A model generated the notes under the pieces. That model ran no database searches. It had not been told where the DNA came from and worked only from the letters and a program-made list of their open reading frames with translations. Below, in pieces: positions 1 to 9,578 of a stretch of 64,000 bases of DNA. The DNA comes from Winslowiella iniecta. GTDB lineage: Bacteria; Pseudomonadota; Gammaproteobacteria; Enterobacterales; Enterobacteriaceae. A program made the translations under genes and the position numbers. The stretch is from NCBI RefSeq assembly GCF_001267535.1, contig NZ_JRXE01000007.1, positions 100,398 through 164,397 of the forward strand, in the 5' to 3' direction. Position 1 is the stretch's first letter. Every line of letters begins with the position of its first letter.

Positions 1-44
1 TGGCCGCACGTGCCTACCGCGATCTTTATCAACGCTTGCTGTAA
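1..44 (+). CDS. glgA: glycogen synthase GlgA, C-terminal tail only
   Basis: An open frame entering from the left edge ends at the TAA at 42-44 and reads AARAYRDLYQRLL. This resembles the C-terminal end of enterobacterial GlgA. The position, 21 bases before glgP, is where glgA lies in the glgBXCAP operon. GlgA adds glucose from ADP-glucose to glycogen chains. Only the last 14 residues or so are visible, so the assignment rests mainly on context. Confidence 0.7.
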   Translation, partial: AARAYRDLYQRLL

Positions 45-65
45 ACAGCACAGGGGATACTTGAT

Positions 66-2513
66 ATGAACGCACCATTCACCTACGCCTCACCGACACT
101 CAGTGTTGAAGCGCTGAAGAATTCAATTGCCTATAAGTTAATGTTTACGCTGGGTAAAGATCCTTCCATTGCCAATAAACATGAGTGGCTTAACGCAACG
201 CTGCTGGCAGTACGTGACCGAATGGTGGAGCGCTGGCTGCGTTCTAATCGTGCCCAGTTGTCACAGGATGTGCGCCAGGTTTACTACCTGTCGATGGAGT
301 TTCTGGTCGGACGCACCCTGTCGAATGCGCTGCTGGCGATGGGTATCTATGATGATATTAACCGGGCGCTTGAAGAGATGGGCTTTGACCTGGCCGAGCT
401 GATAGAAGAGGAGAACGATCCGGGACTGGGCAATGGCGGCTTAGGCCGACTGGCTGCCTGTTTCCTCGACTCGCTGGCAACGCTCGGCCTGCCGGGGCGC
501 GGCTACGGTATCCGCTACGACTACGGCATGTTTAAACAGAATATTATCGATGGCCGTCAGGCGGAGTCACCGGATTACTGGCTGGAGTATGGCAACCCGT
601 GGGAATTTCAGCGTTTTAACACCCGCTATAAAGTGCGCTTTGGTGGCCGTATTCAGCATGAAGGCAGTAAGGCGCGCTGGGTCGAAACCGAGGAAGTGCT
701 GGCGACCGCTTACGACCAGATTATCCCCGGCTACAATACGGATGCGACCAATACCTTGCGGCTTTGGGGCGCGCAGGCCAGTAACGAAATTAACCTTGGT
801 AAATTTAATCAGGGGGATTACTTCGCTGCGGTAGAAGATAAAAACCACTCGGAGAACGTGTCGCGGGTGCTCTATCCCGATGACTCGACCTACTCGGGGC
901 GGGAACTGCGTCTGCGTCAGGAGTATTTTCTGGTGTCGGCCACGGTGCAGGACATTCTGCATCGGCACTGGACGATGCATCAGACCTTCGACAATCTTGC
1001 CAATAAAATCGCGATTCACCTCAATGATACTCACCCGGTGCTGGCGATCCCTGAATTGATGCGCCTGCTGATTGATGAGCATAAATTTAGCTGGGATGAG
1101 GCGTTTGAAGTGACCTGTCAGGTTTTCTCTTACACCAACCACACGCTGATGAGTGAGGCGCTGGAAACCTGGCCGGTCGATATGATTGGCAAAATTTTGC
1201 CGCGCAATCTGCAAATTATTTTTGATATCAACGACTACTTCCTGAAAACCGTTCAGGAGCACTATCCCGACGACTGGGATCTGCTGTCACGTATCTCAAT
1301 TATTGATGAAAATAATGGTCGTCAGGTGCGTATGGCGTGGCTGGCGGTGGTGATCAGTCATAAGGTGAATGGCGTTTCAGAGCTGCACTCAAACCTGATG
1401 GTGCAGTCGCTGTTTGCCGATTTCGCCAAAATATTCCCCGGCCGTTTCTGCAATAAAACCAATGGTGTAACACCGCGTCGCTGGCTGGCGCTGGCTAACC
1501 CGCCGCTGTCCAGTGTGCTGGATGAGGCGATTGGTCGCACCTGGCGTACCGATCTCGGTGAGCTGAGTGAAATTAAGCAACATATCGATTATCCGACCTT
1601 TATCGAGGATATCGCCAACGCCAAGCTGAACAATAAAAAACGGCTGGCGGATTGGGTGGCAAAAAATCTCGACGTGGTGCTCGATCCTAATGCGCTGTTC
1701 GATGTGCAGATTAAGCGTATCCACGAGTACAAGCGTCAGCTGCTAAATGTGCTGCATATCATTACGCGCTATAACCGCATTAAAGCCGATCCGACTGCTA
1801 ACTGGGTGCCGCGCGTCAATATCTTTGCCGGTAAAGCCGCGTCGGCTTACTACACTGCCAAACATATTATTCATTTAATCAATGACGTGGCCAAGGTGAT
1901 CAACAGCGATCCGCAGGTGAAGAATAAACTGAAAGTGGTGTTTATTCCGAACTACGGTGTCAGTCTGGCGCAGATCATTATTCCGGCGGCGGATCTTTCC
2001 GAGCAGATCTCGCTGGCAGGGACTGAGGCGTCCGGCACCAGCAATATGAAGTTTGCCCTCAACGGCGCGCTGACGATTGGCACGCTGGACGGCGCAAACG
2101 TCGAAATGCTGGAGCACGTCGGAGAAGAAAATATCTTTATCTTCGGCAATACCACGCCGCAGGTCGAGGAGCTGAGACGCAACGGCTATAACTCACATCA
2201 GTACTATGATGAAGATCCTGAGTTACGCCAGGCGCTGACGCAAATCGCCACTGGCGTGTTCAGCCCGCAGGAACCGGGTCGCTATCGCAACCTGTTTGAT
2301 TCGCTGGTGAATCTTGGCGATCACTATCAATTGCTGGCTGACTACCGCAGCTATGTTGATACACAGGATAAGGTGGATGAGCTCTATCGCCATCCGGAAG
2401 AGTGGCAGCGCCGCGCGGCTTACAACATCGCCAATATGGGCTACTTCTCGTCGGATCGTACCATTCAGGAGTATGCCGATGAGATATGGCATATCTCGCC
2501 GATAAGATTGTAG
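66..2513 (+). CDS. glgP: glycogen phosphorylase
   Basis: Glycogen phosphorylase removes glucose-1-phosphate from the non-reducing ends of glycogen, using pyridoxal phosphate. The protein has 815 residues, the same as E. coli GlgP. The family signature EASGTSNMK is present, and its lysine (about residue 662) should form the Schiff base with PLP. The glucan-phosphorylase sequences [14 protein letters not shown] and [16 protein letters not shown] blocks are also clear (the second reads [13 protein letters not shown] here). The start ATG at 66 follows AGGGGA and lies 21 bases after glgA, which points to cotranscription as the last gene of the glg operon. It differs from the second phosphorylase of the window, MalP at 9579, which acts on maltodextrins. 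Confidence 0.97.
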   Translation: MNAPFTYASPTLSVEALKNSIAYKLMFTLGKDPSIANKHEWLNATLLAVRDRMVERWLRSNRAQLSQDVRQVYYLSMEFLVGRTLSNALLAMGIYDDINRALEEMGFDLAELIEEENDPGLGNGGLGRLAACFLDSLATLGLPGRGYGIRYDYGMFKQNIIDGRQAESPDYWLEYGNPWEFQRFNTRYKVRFGGRIQHEGSKARWVETEEVLATAYDQIIPGYNTDATNTLRLWGAQASNEINLGKFNQGDYFAAVEDKNHSENVSRVLYPDDSTYSGRELRLRQEYFLVSATVQDILHRHWTMHQTFDNLANKIAIHLNDTHPVLAIPELMRLLIDEHKFSWDEAFEVTCQVFSYTNHTLMSEALETWPVDMIGKILPRNLQIIFDINDYFLKTVQEHYPDDWDLLSRISIIDENNGRQVRMAWLAVVISHKVNGVSELHSNLMVQSLFADFAKIFPGRFCNKTNGVTPRRWLALANPPLSSVLDEAIGRTWRTDLGELSEIKQHIDYPTFIEDIANAKLNNKKRLADWVAKNLDVVLDPNALFDVQIKRIHEYKRQLLNVLHIITRYNRIKADPTANWVPRVNIFAGKAASAYYTAKHIIHLINDVAKVINSDPQVKNKLKVVFIPNYGVSLAQIIIPAADLSEQISLAGTEASGTSNMKFALNGALTIGTLDGANVEMLEHVGEENIFIFGNTTPQVEELRRNGYNSHQYYDEDPELRQALTQIATGVFSPQEPGRYRNLFDSLVNLGDHYQLLADYRSYVDTQDKVDELYRHPEEWQRRAAYNIANMGYFSSDRTIQEYADEIWHISPIRL

Positions 2514-2535
2514 AAAAGGGTATTGGTTGGAAGAA

Positions 2536-2555
2536 GGGCGGCGAGAACGCCGCCC
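2536..2555. repeat. palindromic unit, likely glgP/glpD bidirectional terminator
   Basis: Perfect 8-bp inverted repeat GGGCGGCG / CGCCGCCC with loop AGAA, lying between the convergent ends of glgP and glpD. It is followed by CCTATGG and has no T-run. The same hairpin recurs at 21240, 31060 and, reversed and slightly altered, near 9290, so this is a single-hairpin copy of a dispersed repeat. It could also stop transcription from both sides. Confidence 0.7.
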
Positions 2556-2574
2556 CTATGGTCAGAGCGGGGGT

Positions 2575-4083
2575 TTATGACGCCAGCGATAACGCCGGTT
2601 TTTTCTGATGGGTAGCCAGCCATTCGCTGATGCGCGCTTGCTGCTGCTCGTTCAGCCACATACCCTGTTTGGTACGACGCCAGATAGCATCATCCAGCTC
2701 ACGCACCCACTCGTGTTGCACCAGGTAATGCAGCTCGGCTTCGTAGAAGTCGTGACCAAAGTTCTCACCTAAATCTTCAAGGCTGGTAGCATCTTTCAGC
2801 AGCTTTTCGGTGTTGCTGCCGTAAGTCCGCGCATAGTGACGCGCCATCTCCTCAGTGATAAAGCTGTAACGACGGCGCAGGCTGGCAGCATAATCTTCAC
2901 GGCTACCGGCGATATCACCACCCGGCAGCACACAGTTGCGCGTCCAGGCTTGACCGATAGTCGGGTAATACTTCGACAGTTTCTCCAGCGCATGTTCCGC
3001 CAGCTTACGATACGTCGTCAGCTTACCGCCAAACACGGAAAGCAGCGGTGCCTGGCCTTCGTCATCGCGCACATCCAGCGTGTAATCGCGGGTAATTGCT
3101 TGCGGTGAGTCGGACTCGTCATCACACAGCGGACGCACGCCGGAGTAAGTCCAGACGATATCGTCACGCGCCAGATCTTTCTTAAAGTGAGCGTTAAACA
3201 CGTTCAGCAGATAGTCGATCTCGTTGTCATCAATTTTGACACTCTTCGGATCGCCTTTGTACTCCACGTCGGTGGTACCGATAATTGAGAACTCGTCCAT
3301 CCACGGAATCACAAACACGATGCGGTTATCTTCGTTCTGCAGAATATAAGCCTGTTTCTGCGTATGAACGCGTGGCACCACAATATGGCTGCCTTTAATC
3401 AGACGGATGCCGTAAGGCGATTTCAGCTTCAGGCTATCGTCGAACAGTTGCTTGACCCACGGACCGGCAGCATTCACCAGACCTTTGGCGCGCCAGGTAA
3501 AGGTTTTACCGCTGTCCACGTCTTCTGCTTCTACCATCCACAGCCCTTTTTCGCGCCATGCACGGGTAACGCGGGTGCGGGTACGGACTTCACCGCCGCG
3601 TTTCACCACTTCCTGAGCATTTAGCACAACCAGGCGCGCATCGTCGACCCAGCAGTCGGAATATTCGAAACCGCGCACGATTTCAGGTTTAAGCACCGAA
3701 TCTGAGCCAAAACGCAAACTTTTGCTGCCCGGTAAACTGGTGCGCTTGCCGAGATGGTCGTACATAAACAGGCCAACACGGATCATCCACGCTGGGCGCA
3801 GATGCGGGCGGTGCGGCAGACGGAAGCGCATTGGAAACGCGATATGCGGCGCCATTTTCAGCAGCACTTCGCGTTCAGCCAGCGCTTCGCTGACCAGGCG
3901 GAATTCATAGTGTTCCAGGTAGCGCAGGCCACCGTGAATTAATTTTGAACTGGCGGAAGAGGTCGCACAGGCCAAATCTTGCGCCTCCAGCATTAGCACA
4001 GACAGTCCGCGTCCTGCAGCATCTGCTGCAATGCCGGCACCGTTGATGCCGCCGCCGATTACGATCAAGTCTTTGGTTTCCAC
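2575..4083 (-). CDS. glpD: aerobic glycerol-3-phosphate dehydrogenase
   Basis: Membrane-associated FAD enzyme that oxidises sn-glycerol-3-phosphate to dihydroxyacetone phosphate and passes electrons to ubiquinone. It has 502 residues. The N-terminal FAD-binding dinucleotide fold GGGINGAGIAADAAGRG is at about residues 10-26, and the length and sequence follow E. coli GlpD throughout (METKDLIVIGGG start, LSLAS end). The start codon is GTG, preceded by a strong GGAGGA site 6 bases upstream. No ATG nearby gives the conserved N-terminus. The gene is divergent from glpEGR, and the shared 230-bp gap carries GlpR operators, so it should be induced by glycerol-3-phosphate. Confidence 0.97.
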   Translation of the reverse strand: METKDLIVIGGGINGAGIAADAAGRGLSVLMLEAQDLACATSSASSKLIHGGLRYLEHYEFRLVSEALAEREVLLKMAPHIAFPMRFRLPHRPHLRPAWMIRVGLFMYDHLGKRTSLPGSKSLRFGSDSVLKPEIVRGFEYSDCWVDDARLVVLNAQEVVKRGGEVRTRTRVTRAWREKGLWMVEAEDVDSGKTFTWRAKGLVNAAGPWVKQLFDDSLKLKSPYGIRLIKGSHIVVPRVHTQKQAYILQNEDNRIVFVIPWMDEFSIIGTTDVEYKGDPKSVKIDDNEIDYLLNVFNAHFKKDLARDDIVWTYSGVRPLCDDESDSPQAITRDYTLDVRDDEGQAPLLSVFGGKLTTYRKLAEHALEKLSKYYPTIGQAWTRNCVLPGGDIAGSREDYAASLRRRYSFITEEMARHYARTYGSNTEKLLKDATSLEDLGENFGHDFYEAELHYLVQHEWVRELDDAIWRRTKQGMWLNEQQQARISEWLATHQKKPALSLAS

Positions 4084-4095
4084 GTCATCTCCTCC

Positions 4096-4135
4096 GATGT
4101 TCGGAATAGCTCAATTATGTTCGTTTTCGAACATT
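4096..4135. promoter_or_regulatory. tandem GlpR operators of glpD
   Basis: Two contiguous 20-bp sites lie just upstream of glpD. The site at 4116-4135 contains the palindrome ATGTTCG-n4-CGAACAT and fits the known GlpR consensus (WATKYTCGWWAWCGMWMATR) at 18 of 20 positions by my count. The site at 4096-4115 fits at 14 of 20. Directly abutting operators of this kind overlap the glpD promoter in E. coli. A third weak match (14 of 20) begins at 4138. Function is inferred from the consensus and from glpR being encoded nearby. Confidence 0.8.
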
Positions 4136-4313
4136 ATATTAGTCGGAAACCAACATCGATGCTAGTGTTAACCGAATAAAAACATTTATGCGTGATGCAG
4201 GTAACATAATTAGCGACATAAAAGCCTGGTAGCCATAACATTTGTCTGGTTATTGCCGGCCGGGTTCAGGTTACAATAGCGTCAATTCGTTTCGTTATTG
4301 ACTGGAAAACACC

Positions 4314-4643
4314 ATGGAACAATTTGAATGTATCAGTGTGCAGCAGGCCCAACAGCGTCTGGAACAAGGCGCGGCGCGGCTGGTTGATATCCGCGACCCA
4401 CAAAGCTTTGAAGCCGCCCATGCCAGCGGTGCCTTCCATCTGACTAACGTTTCACTTAACACCTTTATGCAGCAGGCCGATCTCAATACGCCGGTGCTGG
4501 TGATGTGCTATCACGGCAACAGCAGTAAAGGTGCTGCGCAATATCTGCTGACTCAGGGGTTTGATCAGGCTTACAGCATTGACGGCGGTTTTGACGCCTG
4601 GCGTGCGGCGTTTCCGCAGCAGGTTGAAGCGGGAACGCGTTAA
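4314..4643 (+). CDS. glpE: thiosulfate sulfurtransferase GlpE (single-domain rhodanese)
   Basis: Small cytoplasmic rhodanese that moves sulfane sulfur from thiosulfate to acceptors such as cyanide or thioredoxin. It has 109 residues, one rhodanese domain. The catalytic Cys65 sits in the active-site loop CYHGNSS, typical of GlpE. The substrate-binding region [14 protein letters not shown] precedes it. It is the first gene of glpEGR, divergent from glpD, followed 42 bases later by glpG. The physiological partner in glycerol metabolism is not known. Confidence 0.95.
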   Translation: MEQFECISVQQAQQRLEQGAARLVDIRDPQSFEAAHASGAFHLTNVSLNTFMQQADLNTPVLVMCYHGNSSKGAAQYLLTQGFDQAYSIDGGFDAWRAAFPQQVEAGTR

Positions 4644-4685
4644 TCTTTCTCCTAATACAGGCAAGCACAAGGGCTGACAGCAACA

Positions 4686-5513
4686 ATGATGCGTATTACT
4701 CATTTTAACAATCCGCGTCTGGCGCAGGCGTTTGTCGACTATATGGTGACGCGCGGCGTCACCCTGCGTATTGAACATCAGGATGGCAGCTGGAATATCC
4801 TGTTGCAGGATGAATCGCAAGCCGCGATGGTCGAAAACGAACTTCAGCAGTTTATCCGCGATCCGCTGCATCCGCGTTATCAGGATGCCAGCTGGCAGTC
4901 GGGCAATATCGCCAGTGGCTTACAGTATTCCAGCGTGTCGCTGCTCGATAATATTCGCCAGCGCGCCGGGCCACTGACCATGACGCTGATGATTGCCTGC
5001 GTGGCCGTCTATATTCTGATGCAGCTGCTCGGCGATCGCGCCGTGATGTCGTGGCTGGCGTGGCCAGCCGGAGAAGGCCAGTATTTCCAGCTGTGGCGCT
5101 GGTTCAGCCATGCTTTGCTGCATTTCTCACTGCTGCATATTTTATTCAATCTGATGTGGTGGTGGTATCTCGGCGGCGCGGTAGAGAAGCGTATTGGCAG
5201 CGGCAAACTGGTGGTGATTACGCTGATTTCGGCGCTGCTCAGCGGCTGGATGCAGGCAAAATTTAGCGGCGTGTGGTTTGGCGGCTTATCCGGCGTGGTC
5301 TATGCACTGATGGGTTATGCGTGGCTGCGAGGCGAGCGCGATCCCGAAAGTGGAATTTACCTTGAGCGCGGTTTGATGGCTTTCGCTATCCTGTGGCTGG
5401 TTATTGGATACTTCGGCGTGTTCGGCTTATCAATTGCCAATGCTGCGCACGTTACCGGCCTGCTGGTGGGGCTGGCAATGGCATTGGTTGATACGCGGCA
5501 TGTACGCAAATAA
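4686..5513 (+). CDS. glpG: rhomboid intramembrane serine protease
   Basis: Polytopic inner-membrane protease that cleaves transmembrane substrates within the bilayer. It has 275 residues: a soluble N-terminal domain (about 1-70) followed by six hydrophobic segments. The catalytic dyad is visible as Ser202 in GGLSGVVYA and His255 in NAAHVTG. HILFN with the conserved His/Asn of the oxyanion region lies near residues 151-155. Two ATG codons (4686, 4689) are possible starts and only the first residue is affected. It is the middle gene of glpEGR. Confidence 0.96.
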   Translation: MMRITHFNNPRLAQAFVDYMVTRGVTLRIEHQDGSWNILLQDESQAAMVENELQQFIRDPLHPRYQDASWQSGNIASGLQYSSVSLLDNIRQRAGPLTMTLMIACVAVYILMQLLGDRAVMSWLAWPAGEGQYFQLWRWFSHALLHFSLLHILFNLMWWWYLGGAVEKRIGSGKLVVITLISALLSGWMQAKFSGVWFGGLSGVVYALMGYAWLRGERDPESGIYLERGLMAFAILWLVIGYFGVFGLSIANAAHVTGLLVGLAMALVDTRHVRK

Positions 5514-5537
5514 AAAGGTTAATGTCCGGAGATTTTT

Positions 5538-6296
5538 GTGAAGCAAACGCAACGTCACGACGCCATTATCGATCTGGTTCGTCGTCAGGGATATGTCAGT
5601 ACTGAAGAGCTGGTGGAGCATTTCGCTGTCAGCCCGCAAACTATCCGCCGCGATCTGAACGATCTGGCCGATCAGAATAAAATTCAGCGTCATCATGGCG
5701 GCGCGGCGCTGCCTTCCAGCTCCGAAAATACCGCGTGGCAGGATCGTAAAATGATGTGGTCAGCGGAAAAGGCGCGCATCGCTCAGCGGGTGGCCAGCCA
5801 GATTCCCGATGGCGCCACGCTATTTATTGATATCGGCACCACGCCGGAAGCTGTCGCCCATGCGCTGATGAACCATAATAATCTGCGGGTGGTGACCAAT
5901 AATCTCAACGTGGCAATGCTGCTGATGTCCAAGCCGGACTTCCGTCTGATTCTGGCCGGTGGCGAAGTGCGTACCCGTGATGGCGGTATTATGGGAGAAG
6001 CGACGCTCGATTTTATCTCTCAGTTCCGTCTCGATTTCGGCATTCTGGGGATCAGCGGCATCGATATGGACGGTTCGCTGCTGGAGTTTGATTACCATGA
6101 AGTGCGCACCAAGCGTGCGATCATCGAGAACTCGCGCTGTGTGATGCTGGTGGCCGACCATTCTAAGTTTGGTCGTAATGCGATGGTGAACCTCGGTAAT
6201 ATGAGCCTGATCGACCATCTGTATACCGATGAGCCGCCACCGCCGGGCGTGATGAAAGTGATTGAGCAGCATGACGTTCATCTGGAACTGTGCTGA
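5538..6296 (+). CDS. glpR: DeoR-family repressor of the glp regulon
   Basis: Represses glycerol-3-phosphate catabolic genes and is released by glycerol-3-phosphate. It has 252 residues. The N-terminal winged helix-turn-helix includes STEELVEHFAVSPQTIRRDL (about 20-39), and the C-terminal sugar-phosphate sensor includes FIDIGTTPEAVA and the conserved GEATLDFI. The start is GTG at 5538, with CCGGAG upstream. The frame is intact, unlike the frameshifted glpR described for the E. coli K-12 MG1655 laboratory lineage. It ends 40 bases before the convergent malT, with a hairpin between. Its likely targets, the operators at 4096-4135, are in the same cluster. Confidence 0.96.
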   Translation: MKQTQRHDAIIDLVRRQGYVSTEELVEHFAVSPQTIRRDLNDLADQNKIQRHHGGAALPSSSENTAWQDRKMMWSAEKARIAQRVASQIPDGATLFIDIGTTPEAVAHALMNHNNLRVVTNNLNVAMLLMSKPDFRLILAGGEVRTRDGGIMGEATLDFISQFRLDFGILGISGIDMDGSLLEFDYHEVRTKRAIIENSRCVMLVADHSKFGRNAMVNLGNMSLIDHLYTDEPPPPGVMKVIEQHDVHLELC

Positions 6297-6307
6297 ATCA
6301 GTGATTG

Positions 6308-6329
6308 CGGGCGGTGGGAACACCGCCCG
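6308..6329. terminator. glpR/malT convergent hairpin
   Basis: Perfect 9-bp stem CGGGCGGTG / CACCGCCCG with loop GGAA between the convergent ends of glpR and malT. There is no T-run, but the location fits a bidirectional stop signal. It resembles the GGGCGGCG repeat family in shape, with a different stem sequence. Confidence 0.6.
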
Positions 6330-6336
6330 TCAGTCA

Positions 6337-9054
6337 TTACGCCACACCCATTCCCATCAAATGCAATAACTGCTGCGCCTGCTGCACTGCTTCCTGACGC
6401 TGCACCACCCCTAACTTCTGATACAGATTACGAATATGCGTTTTAATCGTGGTTGGCGCGACGTCCAGTTCGCCGGCGATTTGGTCGTTGCTGTAGCCGG
6501 AATAGATCAGCCCTAACACCTGCCACTCGCGCTGGGTTAGCGGGCTGGTGCGAATCAGTTCCGGCACCTGCGGATGAGTTAACAGCCGGGTGACAAAGGT
6601 CTCATCAAAATGGGCGAACTTGTGCCGATGATGCTGGTTGATATCGCGTAAAATCCGCTGCGCACGATGCTGTTCCAGCTCGGGCAGCGTATTCAGCTGT
6701 AATAACTGCCGCAGCTGTTGCGCCATCGCTTCGCCTTCAATCACAAAATGGCTGACAAAGCCGGTGCGATTAGCCAGCGACAGCGACTCGATCAGGGCTT
6801 TCTGCGCCTCGCTTTTCCGATCGGTCTGCCAGTAAAGTGCGTTGCTGAGCAGTAAATTACGGTTGAGATCGCTGATTAAACGCAGGCGACGCGCATTTTC
6901 ATTCAGCTCATCCAGCACCACTTCGGCTTCATCATATTGCCCGAGCAGAATCTGCGCGCGGGCGATATTGCGCCACTGACCTTGCAGAAAATGGTTGTCG
7001 GCATCCGCCGGTTTTGGCGTCAGTCTCAGCCAGTTAGCCGCAGCAACTTTATCATTGGTCATCTGCCAGTAAATGACGCGCGGTTTGTCGGCGTTAGTCA
7101 CCCAGTCGCTGTGATACTGGCCGTTACCCAGCAAGTTTTCACAGCGATTAAGATGACGACGGGCATTGTCCATATCGCCTCGTGCGAGAGCGCATTTCGC
7201 CAGCATCGCCAGACATTGCAATTGCTGCTGCGGCTGGAAGTTAGCCAGCACTTCCAGCCCGTTGCGCGCGGCGGCCTCGGCATCATCAAGATGCGACCAT
7301 GACCACAGCAGCTGTGAGCGGATGCGCAGCAAAAATTCGTGCATCGGTAACTGTTCCAGTCCCTGTTCATCAATCAGATCAAAGGCTTTTTGCTGGGTTT
7401 CGAAAGCGGTTTGCAGGAATCCCTGAGCAATCAAAATTTCGCTCTGCTGCAACAGCGCCCAGAGCGCGTAGTGGCAGATATCATGCTGACGCGCCATCTG
7501 ATCGGTTTGCTGCATCATTATCAGCGCCTGACTTAATTCGCCATGGCAGTGCAGCACTTCACCCTTAACCGAAGTGGCAACAATACGGCTGTAATAGTTT
7601 GCCAGCGGCAGCGTATTCAGTGCCTGAGTGGCCAGCAACTCCGCTTCATCGGGCTTACCGGCATTAATCGCCACCTGCGCGCGCAGTGCATCAAACTCGG
7701 CGCTCAGCACCGCATCAATAGCGACCTTTTGCATCGCCATCTCCTGCTCAGCGCGTGCCAGTAGCAGGTTAACTTCATTGTAACGATGCTGACTTTGCGC
7801 CAGCCAGGCCTGCAATAAGATCAGTCGTGGATTTTCCACCAGCAACTGCCACGGCAGCGCTTTCAGACCCTCTTCCAGCAGCGCCAGTTCACTGTGATTG
7901 AACAGTGACCAGGCGTGCTGAAGCAGGATATCGCGCAGCAACAAAGTATCTTCTGCGGCCAGCGCATGGTGAATCGCTTCGCCGGCAAACCCGAGCGCCA
8001 TCCAGCCCTCCGCCGCCGCGCGATGCAGCTGGTGCAGATCGCTACCCAGTTCCCATTGGCAGCGCTGACGCAGAAAACTGACAAACAGCGGATGGAAGTT
8101 AAACCACCGGCCGCTGTCATCCATCCGCTGCAAAAACAGCCCCTGCCGCTCGGTCTCTTCCAGACGCAACTGACCATTCTCTTCGCCGGTAATACGGGCG
8201 ATCAGCTCATCATTCATCGAACGCAGCACGGAGCTGCGCAGTAAAAAGTTACGCGTGGCCTCATCGACGCAGTCGAGCACTTCATCAACCAGATAATCGG
8301 ACAGATGACTGGCATTGATGCCCGCCAGCCGCTGTGCCGACTGGTGCGTGGGAGTATTGGACTGGCGTTCCGACAGCGCAATCAGTTGCAGTGCCGTCGC
8401 CCATCCGGCCACTTCATCACACAGACGTTGGGAGTGAGTGGCATCAATCGGCTGCTGCAAACGGCAATCAAAGAACTGTTTCGCCTCGCCGTGGGTAAAG
8501 GCCAGCGACTGGCTGTTAATTTCCAGCAGTTGCTCACGCACCCGCAGATTAGCAATGCCCAGTGAAGGCAAGTTGCGCGACAGGATCACCAGCGTCAGGT
8601 TTTCCGGCTGATGACGGATAAAAAAGCGCATCGCCTGATGAATGGCATCGTTAGTCAGCAGATGATAGTCATCTATCACCAGAAACAGCGGACGGTGCCA
8701 TTCAGAAAGTTCGACAAACAGCAGGGAAAACAGGGCGCTCAGGCTGGCGTACTGACGCTTTTGCGCCAGCGCCTCGCTGCGAACACAGTGGCCGCCGGTC
8801 GCCTGCTGGATTGCCGCCATAAAATAGGTGGCGAAGCGTTCGGGATAGTTGTCACTCTCGTCCAGAGAGTACCAGCCCAGATCGCTTTTATCCGCGGCCC
8901 ACTGAGCAACCAGCGTGGTTTTGCCATATCCTGCCGGGCTGGTGACCAGCGCCAGACGATAAAAATTAATGTTCGTGAGCCTTGCAATCAAACGCTCCCG
9001 AACAATGGTGTTCTGAAGCCGCGATGGACGGCTGAGTTTCGATGGTATCAGCAT
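6337..9054 (-). CDS. malT: ATP- and maltotriose-dependent activator of the maltose regulon
   Basis: Large STAND-type activator that multimerises with ATP and maltotriose and switches on mal promoters. It has 905 residues. A Walker A motif SPAGYGKTT is at 39-47, with a long TPR-like helical sensor region in the middle. The C-terminal LuxR-type helix-turn-helix contains [20 protein letters not shown] and [16 protein letters not shown]. It closely follows the E. coli protein (about 901 residues). It is divergent from malPQ, and the 524-bp gap between them holds MalT boxes and a CRP-like site. Confidence 0.97.
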   Translation of the reverse strand: MLIPSKLSRPSRLQNTIVRERLIARLTNINFYRLALVTSPAGYGKTTLVAQWAADKSDLGWYSLDESDNYPERFATYFMAAIQQATGGHCVRSEALAQKRQYASLSALFSLLFVELSEWHRPLFLVIDDYHLLTNDAIHQAMRFFIRHQPENLTLVILSRNLPSLGIANLRVREQLLEINSQSLAFTHGEAKQFFDCRLQQPIDATHSQRLCDEVAGWATALQLIALSERQSNTPTHQSAQRLAGINASHLSDYLVDEVLDCVDEATRNFLLRSSVLRSMNDELIARITGEENGQLRLEETERQGLFLQRMDDSGRWFNFHPLFVSFLRQRCQWELGSDLHQLHRAAAEGWMALGFAGEAIHHALAAEDTLLLRDILLQHAWSLFNHSELALLEEGLKALPWQLLVENPRLILLQAWLAQSQHRYNEVNLLLARAEQEMAMQKVAIDAVLSAEFDALRAQVAINAGKPDEAELLATQALNTLPLANYYSRIVATSVKGEVLHCHGELSQALIMMQQTDQMARQHDICHYALWALLQQSEILIAQGFLQTAFETQQKAFDLIDEQGLEQLPMHEFLLRIRSQLLWSWSHLDDAEAAARNGLEVLANFQPQQQLQCLAMLAKCALARGDMDNARRHLNRCENLLGNGQYHSDWVTNADKPRVIYWQMTNDKVAAANWLRLTPKPADADNHFLQGQWRNIARAQILLGQYDEAEVVLDELNENARRLRLISDLNRNLLLSNALYWQTDRKSEAQKALIESLSLANRTGFVSHFVIEGEAMAQQLRQLLQLNTLPELEQHRAQRILRDINQHHRHKFAHFDETFVTRLLTHPQVPELIRTSPLTQREWQVLGLIYSGYSNDQIAGELDVAPTTIKTHIRNLYQKLGVVQRQEAVQQAQQLLHLMGMGVA

Positions 9055-9287
9055 GGCTTACACTTCACTGTGCGAAATAGGAGGATACAAAAGGAATTAT
9101 TTTACAGCGTGTAATTAAGTACATTCCGCCAGTCGGCAGGCTATTGCAAGAACGGGCGATAATGAGAATTCATTATGTTGCACCTCATCACACTTCCTTA
9201 CGCAAATTTTAATATTTCATAGAGCTTTCTGACTCGCCCATTACGAAATAATCAACTGTGGTCATCAATTTTATCAACGTTTTATAT

Positions 9288-9356
9288 GTAGCGGCGGCAT
9301 TCTCGCCGCCCGTGCCGAAGGTTAGCACCCTGACGGCAGTCGAAAACGGCTCACCG
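9288..9356 (-). repeat. two-hairpin intergenic repeat, reversed copy
   Basis: Read on the minus strand, this segment has GAGCCG-TTTTCG followed by a short spacer, then TTCGGCACGGGCGGCGAGAA and GCCGCCGCTA. It matches the order seen in the copies at 21188 and 31002, with some stem mismatches. It lies in the malT-malP gap, far from either start codon. Confidence 0.7.
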
Positions 9357-9433
9357 TTCAAACCCGCATCGCCGGCAGTTTTTTTTGTTCATTGCGGCCA
9401 GTAATGAGCTTTTTTTCGCATTGCCGTCTTAAA

Positions 9434-9455
9434 TTAAGTGCTGGCGATCACATTT
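9434..9455. promoter_or_regulatory. CRP-like site
   Basis: The right half CGATCACATTT matches 10 of 11 positions of the CRP half-site AGATCACATTT. The left half contains GTG at the expected spacing but is weak. In E. coli, CRP-cAMP activates malT from this intergenic region, so the site most likely serves malT. Assignment is by consensus only. Confidence 0.55.
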
Positions 9456-9472
9456 ATGGCTACGCCCTGCAA

Positions 9473-9503
9473 CTCATCCCCGTCTAAGCCCCTCACAGGA
9501 TGA
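9473..9503. promoter_or_regulatory. MalT boxes upstream of malPQ
   Basis: The known MalT box core is GGA(T/G)GA within GGGGA(T/G)GAGG. An inverted box is visible as CTCATCCCC (9473-9481, reading GGGGATGAG on the minus strand), and a direct core GGATGA lies at 9498-9503. They lie 76-106 bases before the malP start, where MalT-activated promoters carry such boxes. Confidence 0.7.
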
Positions 9504-9578
9504 TGCTGTGCGATAACGCAACCGTCAGCATGTGCGCATCAATTTTTCGCGAAACTATTCACTTACCGGAAGAGATTT

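Larger units (their letters stand above)
9055..9578. promoter_or_regulatory. malT-malP divergent control region
   Basis: This 524-bp gap separates malT (leftward) from malP (rightward). It contains, in order, a reversed copy of the two-hairpin intergenic repeat (about 9288-9356), a CRP-like site (9434-9455) and two MalT boxes close to malP (9473-9481 and 9498-9503). I did not assign -10 elements with confidence. The stretch 9121-9287 shows no recognisable gene or site. Confidence 0.7.
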